Assembly (NCBI GenBank): GCA_937941715.1
Contig: CALDGX010000217.1
Coordinates: forward strand, 1-24,922
Source of the DNA: an uncultured Chloracidobacterium sp.
GTDB lineage: Bacteria > Acidobacteriota > Blastocatellia > Pyrinomonadales > Pyrinomonadaceae
Reading direction: 5' to 3'
Length of the DNA stretch: 24,922 bases
Position 1 is the first letter of the stretch. Each line of letters starts with the position of its first letter. Positions 21,524 to 24,922 of this stretch are shown here, one piece after another. Position numbers and translations under genes: made by a program. The notes beneath the pieces are model-generated. The model did not search any database and had not been told where the DNA came from. It saw only the letters and a list, made by a program, of their open reading frames with translations.

Positions 21524-22267
21524 ATGGCTACCAATTTTGCGGCTAATGCCGCGGTCAATGAACTAGCAGCTCGGCGCGGCATCGAACACCGCTTTTTTCT
21601 TACAGTTGCAATACTATTTCCGATAATCACGGTCATAGGATTTGCTCCCTCATACTACCTCAAGACCCTCTTTGCTACACCGCCGCTGCCGAGCGGCCTC
21701 GTTCATGCTCATGGCATCTCGATGTCGTTGTGGATCGTGCTTTATCTGGTCCAGACATATCTGATCTCGTCAAAGCAGATCAAGCTGCACATGACGCTGG
21801 GTATTTTCGGCGTGGTGCTGGCGGCGGCGATGATCGTTATCGGTATCGCCACGGGCTACGCCTCGGCGGCACGCGGAGCGGCCTTCCCGGGCTATACGCC
21901 GGTCGAATTCTTTATCGTCCCGATCGGCGATATGCTCGTTTTCGCCGCGCTTTTCGGTGCCGCGATCTACTACCGCAAGAACGCGGCCAACCACAAGCGG
22001 CTGATGCTTGTAACGGTGCTCAATTTTCTCCCACCCTCCATTGGCCGCCTGCCGCTGGCTTTCATTCCCGACCTCGGCGCGTGGTGGTTCTGGGGCGTTC
22101 CGGCGGTGATCGGGGTGCTCTTCCTGTTGCTGGACACGTGGCGAAACGAGCGGTTCAACCGCGTGTTTGCGGCCGCCATCGCCCTGCTGATACTCTCCGG
22201 CCCGGTCCGTCTTTTCATTGCCCGGACCGAGGCTTGGACGCAATTCGCCGGCTGGATACTCGGCTGA
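21524..22267 (+). CDS. Uncharacterised multi-pass membrane protein, paralogue 2
   Basis: The 247-residue product aligns along nearly its whole length with the protein encoded at 20607-21338, sharing for example YYLK, PPLP, LVH-x-HG, TYLIS or VYLIS, HM-x-LG, FFIVP, YYRK, HKRLML and NFLPP. Topology is the same, with six or seven membrane segments. The three histidine positions (HAHG, LHMTLG, NHKRL) are retained, which argues for a shared functional site. CCGGAG lies 11 bases before the ATG, a rather long spacing. It has its own terminator at 22293 and, given the terminator after copy 1, probably its own promoter, which I could not identify. Function unknown. Confidence 0.75.
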   Translation: MATNFAANAAVNELAARRGIEHRFFLTVAILFPIITVIGFAPSYYLKTLFATPPLPSGLVHAHGISMSLWIVLYLVQTYLISSKQIKLHMTLGIFGVVLAAAMIVIGIATGYASAARGAAFPGYTPVEFFIVPIGDMLVFAALFGAAIYYRKNAANHKRLMLVTVLNFLPPSIGRLPLAFIPDLGAWWFWGVPAVIGVLFLLLDTWRNERFNRVFAAAIALLILSGPVRLFIARTEAWTQFAGWILG

Positions 22268-22292
22268 TCGGCGACGCATAATTACCCGACCG

Positions 22293-22318
22293 GACGGGCC
22301 TATTGGGCCCGTCTTTTT
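22293..22318 (+). terminator. Rho-independent terminator after membrane paralogue 2
   Basis: GACGGGCC (22293-22300) pairs perfectly with GGCCCGTC (22306-22313) over a TATTG loop, followed by five Ts. Confidence 0.88.
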
Positions 22319-22463
22319 GCGCTCATTTGGCCCGGCCGGCCGATTCGCGAATAAGTCCACGCGCCGCCGCGAGAAATTTCCCGACATTCGGCGATATCCG
22401 CCCCGACACCCGCCCGCAAAGCCATTTTTCTCAGCATTTTACGGGCTCTGAGGCATGGCTTTT

Positions 22464-22478
22464 CGGCACGCTGCTTGC
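22464..22478 (+). promoter_or_regulatory. Sigma-54 (RpoN) promoter for the large unknown exported protein
   Basis: CGGCACG-CTGC-TTGC (22464-22478) matches 10 of 11 fixed positions of the -24/-12 consensus with exact GG-N10-GC spacing. Start expected near 22490, leaving a leader of about 79 bases that contains the hairpin at 22529-22556. Between the terminator ending at 22318 and this site I see only a 5-bp inverted repeat CTCAG/CTGAG (22430-22434, 22448-22452). Confidence 0.75.
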
Positions 22479-22528
22479 GATGACGTCAGTCGTAGTAACT
22501 CGATCTTCGATAATCAGTCAGTTTCGGC

Positions 22529-22556
22529 GCCCGCAAGCGGGATCTCGCCTGCGGGC
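22529..22556 (+). promoter_or_regulatory. Leader hairpin directly upstream of the ribosome binding site
   Basis: GCCCGCA (22529-22535) pairs with TGCGGGC (22550-22556). After one A-C mismatch the stem continues with GCGG and TCGC around a GATC loop. It ends one base before AAGGAG (22558-22563), the ribosome binding site of the gene at 22569. It has no T-run. It could affect translation initiation or message stability. Confidence 0.5.
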
Positions 22557-22568
22557 CAAGGAGTCAGT

Positions 22569-24922
22569 ATGAGAGTCATCCGCGTCTTGTGCGTCGTCTT
22601 GGCATCGGTCTTTTTCATTACACAACTGTCAGTTTCAGCTCAGATCGCATCGCCGCGAGCGGCAAAAAGGGCGATGCCGGGCTTTGCGCCGTTTGCGGCG
22701 GAGATTGACGTGCTCTCGCTGACATCGGTCTTTCCAACGCTCGCCGCACCGGACGACACGGACAAATTGCTCGCTCAGTGGGCGAAGGACGGTTCGGCCG
22801 ACCAGACAATCGTCGACCGGTTGATGCTCGAGCTCAATATAATGTCGAAACAGCAGGAGGCCGACCTGATCGCCAAGTTGCGGGATGCCGGAACGAAATA
22901 CTCGGGCGGGCCTTCGGCCTTCGAGGAGGTGGTGCGAGAGACGTTGGACAAACGGCGTTACGCTCGGGTGGACGAAGCCGTCCAGGAGGTTCTGAACGCT
23001 TACGGCAAGGACCTCGAGGCCGTGATCCGGACGGGTTCGTCCGGCAAGCGGTATTTGCAGATCCGCGGTTCGGGAGATGGCGGCACGGGTTATCGCACCT
23101 TTTTTTCCGACGACGATATTTCATTTGTCGGGCCCAAGGCCGAAGAGGCCGCGAGAATGCTCAACGGCATTCTCGAGAATCAGGGCCTCGCCAAACTCAA
23201 GGTCAAGGGTATGGACCTCGGCGCGCTGAAGAATATCCGGGGCATCGATCTGACGGCTCTCAACCTGCTCGAACCGGACAAATTCCTCGGCGAATCCGGT
23301 ATTGCCAGTATCAAGGGCGAAATGCTCGACAAAGGTGCGGTCATAGCCGAGCGCAGCGGCGAATCGATGGCGATGACGGCGAGGCCGTTGCGGCAGTTCG
23401 TCGAGGCGAAAAAGAGCAGGATGCTCGCGGACCTTATGGATGACAGTGCTGTCCGGGCGACGGTGCAAAAGTTCGGAGCCCTGACGGTCGTCGGCAGCTG
23501 CGAACGCCAGATCGTACAAACGCACGCCGGCTGGGCAAATCTGCCCGATTCCGAAAAGGTCAAATATGTGCTGCGTCAGCGATTTGCACTGAGTGAATCA
23601 GGTGCGATGCGCAATGTGGCTGGCGAAGCCGCATCGGTCACGGCTGCCGACATAGCCAAACTGAACCGGCTCAGGAACGAACTCAAGATCCGCACAAATC
23701 TGACCCCGGAAGAACTGTCATGGCTAAACACGCTGCGTGCGCAGAACATCGACCTCGCTTTCAAAGAGATCCCTCAAAAGCTCGCTCCGGTCATCGCGGT
23801 TGCCGAGACATCCGGCCGTTCTGTCGCCTCCAATCCGGAAGTGCGGCGGATGATGAACGAGCTGACCACCGGATTTGCCCTGATGCGTGACCGCGTTATT
23901 GACATCCCTCACGAAGAAATGATCGCCAAGCTCAAATCGATGGCCGGCGAGAACAAGGAACTCTACACCGCGCTTTACACCAGCTTTCAACAGAGCAAGG
24001 ACCTCGTCGAGGCCCTCGACCAGTGGATCGCTTCGGGCGGCACACGCGAGGCCTTCATCGATATGCTCGTCAAATCCGAGGGCCGTCTTGCCCGCCTGCA
24101 GCAGGTCATCGCACGCCGTGCGAAAAAACCCAATTCACCCGAAGCCAAAACGCTGACCGCTCTCGAAGAAATGCTCGGCACCGACCTCGGCGACAACTTC
24201 TTTATGAAAATGGCCAGGAATCCGACCGCGAAAAAGGTCGTTCTGGCAGCGATGGTGGCTGGCGGTGGGGCCGCGTGCCTCAACGCGATGTATCAGTCGT
24301 GGATGAAGGGCAATTTCCAGGAGGACCTGAGTTCGGCGGCATTCGGGCTGATGGACTTTGTTCCGGGCGGAGCCGAAGTCAAGCTCCTGTTCACCGAAGG
24401 AATGGACAAGACCGTTCTTTTGCTTTTCATCAAAGACGCACTTTATCTGACGCCGGCGTGGCCGATAGCCCTGGTGGGCGATGTGCTGGTGCTGTCGATC
24501 GATCTCGGTGCGGCTTACAAGATACAGATGCAGCAGCAGGGACTAGTTGATTTTCTGGTCTACAACAGCGATTTTGACACCACCGGTGAACGGCCGAAAT
24601 TCACCCGCCTAAACCTGCCCGGTGGGACGATCGTCGAACGCGAGGCACTGGCAAAGTTTCTTTTCGAGGCGAAATCGCTCCGCTACCGGCACACGGGCAA
24701 GGAATATCTGATGAACGATCTGTCGGCGGTCAGCACCGACCTGCTCGACAAGTCATTTATTCCCGAAGACCCGGTCACGCAACAGTTGCGGCAGGCTGCC
24801 GAGCAGCAGATGAACGCTATAAATCGGTCTGAGGCTCTTGCGGCAGACGGCTTATTTGCAAGCACGGTCGGTTACGGCCGGTGGCTTTTCGGATTTGAGA
24901 CCGTCTGTGAAAAGAGCCAGGA
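22569..24922 (+). CDS. Large exported protein of unknown family, 3' end beyond the window
   Basis: An open frame of 784 codons runs from the ATG at 22569 to the window edge without a stop. AAGGAG lies five bases upstream. Residues 1-24 are a Sec signal peptide (MRVIRVLCVVLASVFFITQL, cleavage near VSA-Q). The mature protein is largely charged and helical-looking. Residues about 556-573 (VVLAAMVAGGGAACLNAMY) and 613-650 (TVLLLFIKDALYL, WPIALVGDVLVLSIDL) are hydrophobic and could be two or three membrane or hydrophobic helices, flanking the Gly/Pro turn MDFVPGGAEVKLL. I recognise no enzyme motif, repeat or known domain. It is preceded by a strong sigma-54-type promoter and a leader hairpin. Because the end is missing, a C-terminal catalytic or toxin-like domain cannot be excluded. 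Confidence 0.8.
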   Translation, partial: MRVIRVLCVVLASVFFITQLSVSAQIASPRAAKRAMPGFAPFAAEIDVLSLTSVFPTLAAPDDTDKLLAQWAKDGSADQTIVDRLMLELNIMSKQQEADLIAKLRDAGTKYSGGPSAFEEVVRETLDKRRYARVDEAVQEVLNAYGKDLEAVIRTGSSGKRYLQIRGSGDGGTGYRTFFSDDDISFVGPKAEEAARMLNGILENQGLAKLKVKGMDLGALKNIRGIDLTALNLLEPDKFLGESGIASIKGEMLDKGAVIAERSGESMAMTARPLRQFVEAKKSRMLADLMDDSAVRATVQKFGALTVVGSCERQIVQTHAGWANLPDSEKVKYVLRQRFALSESGAMRNVAGEAASVTAADIAKLNRLRNELKIRTNLTPEELSWLNTLRAQNIDLAFKEIPQKLAPVIAVAETSGRSVASNPEVRRMMNELTTGFALMRDRVIDIPHEEMIAKLKSMAGENKELYTALYTSFQQSKDLVEALDQWIASGGTREAFIDMLVKSEGRLARLQQVIARRAKKPNSPEAKTLTALEEMLGTDLGDNFFMKMARNPTAKKVVLAAMVAGGGAACLNAMYQSWMKGNFQEDLSSAAFGLMDFVPGGAEVKLLFTEGMDKTVLLLFIKDALYLTPAWPIALVGDVLVLSIDLGAAYKIQMQQQGLVDFLVYNSDFDTTGERPKFTRLNLPGGTIVEREALAKFLFEAKSLRYRHTGKEYLMNDLSAVSTDLLDKSFIPEDPVTQQLRQAAEQQMNAINRSEALAADGLFASTVGYGRWLFGFETVCEKSQ

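Noticed and set aside
22481..22488. TGACGTCA palindrome near the predicted start site of the exported protein
   Set aside because: An isolated 8-bp palindrome with no second copy in the other promoters; not enough to call an operator.
22778..23443. 221-codon plus-strand open frame
   Set aside because: It is out of frame within the large exported protein gene. Its Arg/Gly-rich composition is typical of a shadow frame.

Overview
The window looks like chromosomal DNA from an Acidobacteriota bacterium, most plausibly Blastocatellia (Pyrinomonas-like). This is an inference. It rests on the GC-rich coding style together with two very long secreted proteins of types I associate with that group: a CSLREA/beta-helix protein and a sialidase-like protein ending in FG-GAP repeats of the form DxDGDGKxDxxVFRPSxGxWY. 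Coding density is high. I see no transposase, integrase, prophage or CRISPR array. Most start codons follow a clear GGAGG-type ribosome binding site.

Layout. 1-1416: a KDPG aldolase gene (eda) convergent with a DUF2490-like envelope protein. 1728-7456: two large exported proteins, each followed by a good terminator, the second with an excellent sigma-70-type promoter. 7563-9673: a Tat-exported S66 (LD-carboxypeptidase/MccF-like) peptidase convergent with a CapA-family lipoprotein. 9800-12030: a stress cluster with a universal stress protein, an Hsp20, a small CxxC/CxxC protein and a small secreted protein. 12104-17886: the overlapping addB-addA pair for double-strand-break end processing; both subunits carry an intact-looking PD-(D/E)XK nuclease and a four-cysteine iron-sulfur signature. 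17899-19039: a BCAM0308-family zinc protein divergent from a YqjD/ElaB-like membrane protein. 19125-20429: tRNA-Thr(CGU) with a near-consensus promoter and structured leader, then an XRE regulator/ImmA protease pair. 20607-22267: tandem paralogous multi-pass membrane proteins. 22569 to the end: a large exported protein that I cannot assign to a family and that runs off the window without a stop codon.

The main discovery is regulatory. Six intergenic regions contain a sigma-54 (RpoN) -24/-12 promoter signature (TGGCACG-N4-TTGC) with exact GG-N10-GC spacing and the correct orientation. Four match 10 of 11 fixed positions; five of six continue as TTGCGT. They lie upstream of the universal stress protein, Hsp20, the small CxxC protein, the BCAM0308 protein, the YqjD-like protein and the large unknown secreted protein. 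The remaining promoters I could find look sigma-70-like. The window therefore appears to hold a scattered RpoN-dependent stress regulon that links cytoplasmic protein protection, putative zinc proteins and ribosome/membrane stress to an undescribed exported protein. No RpoN activator gene is present here, so the inducing signal cannot be read from the window.
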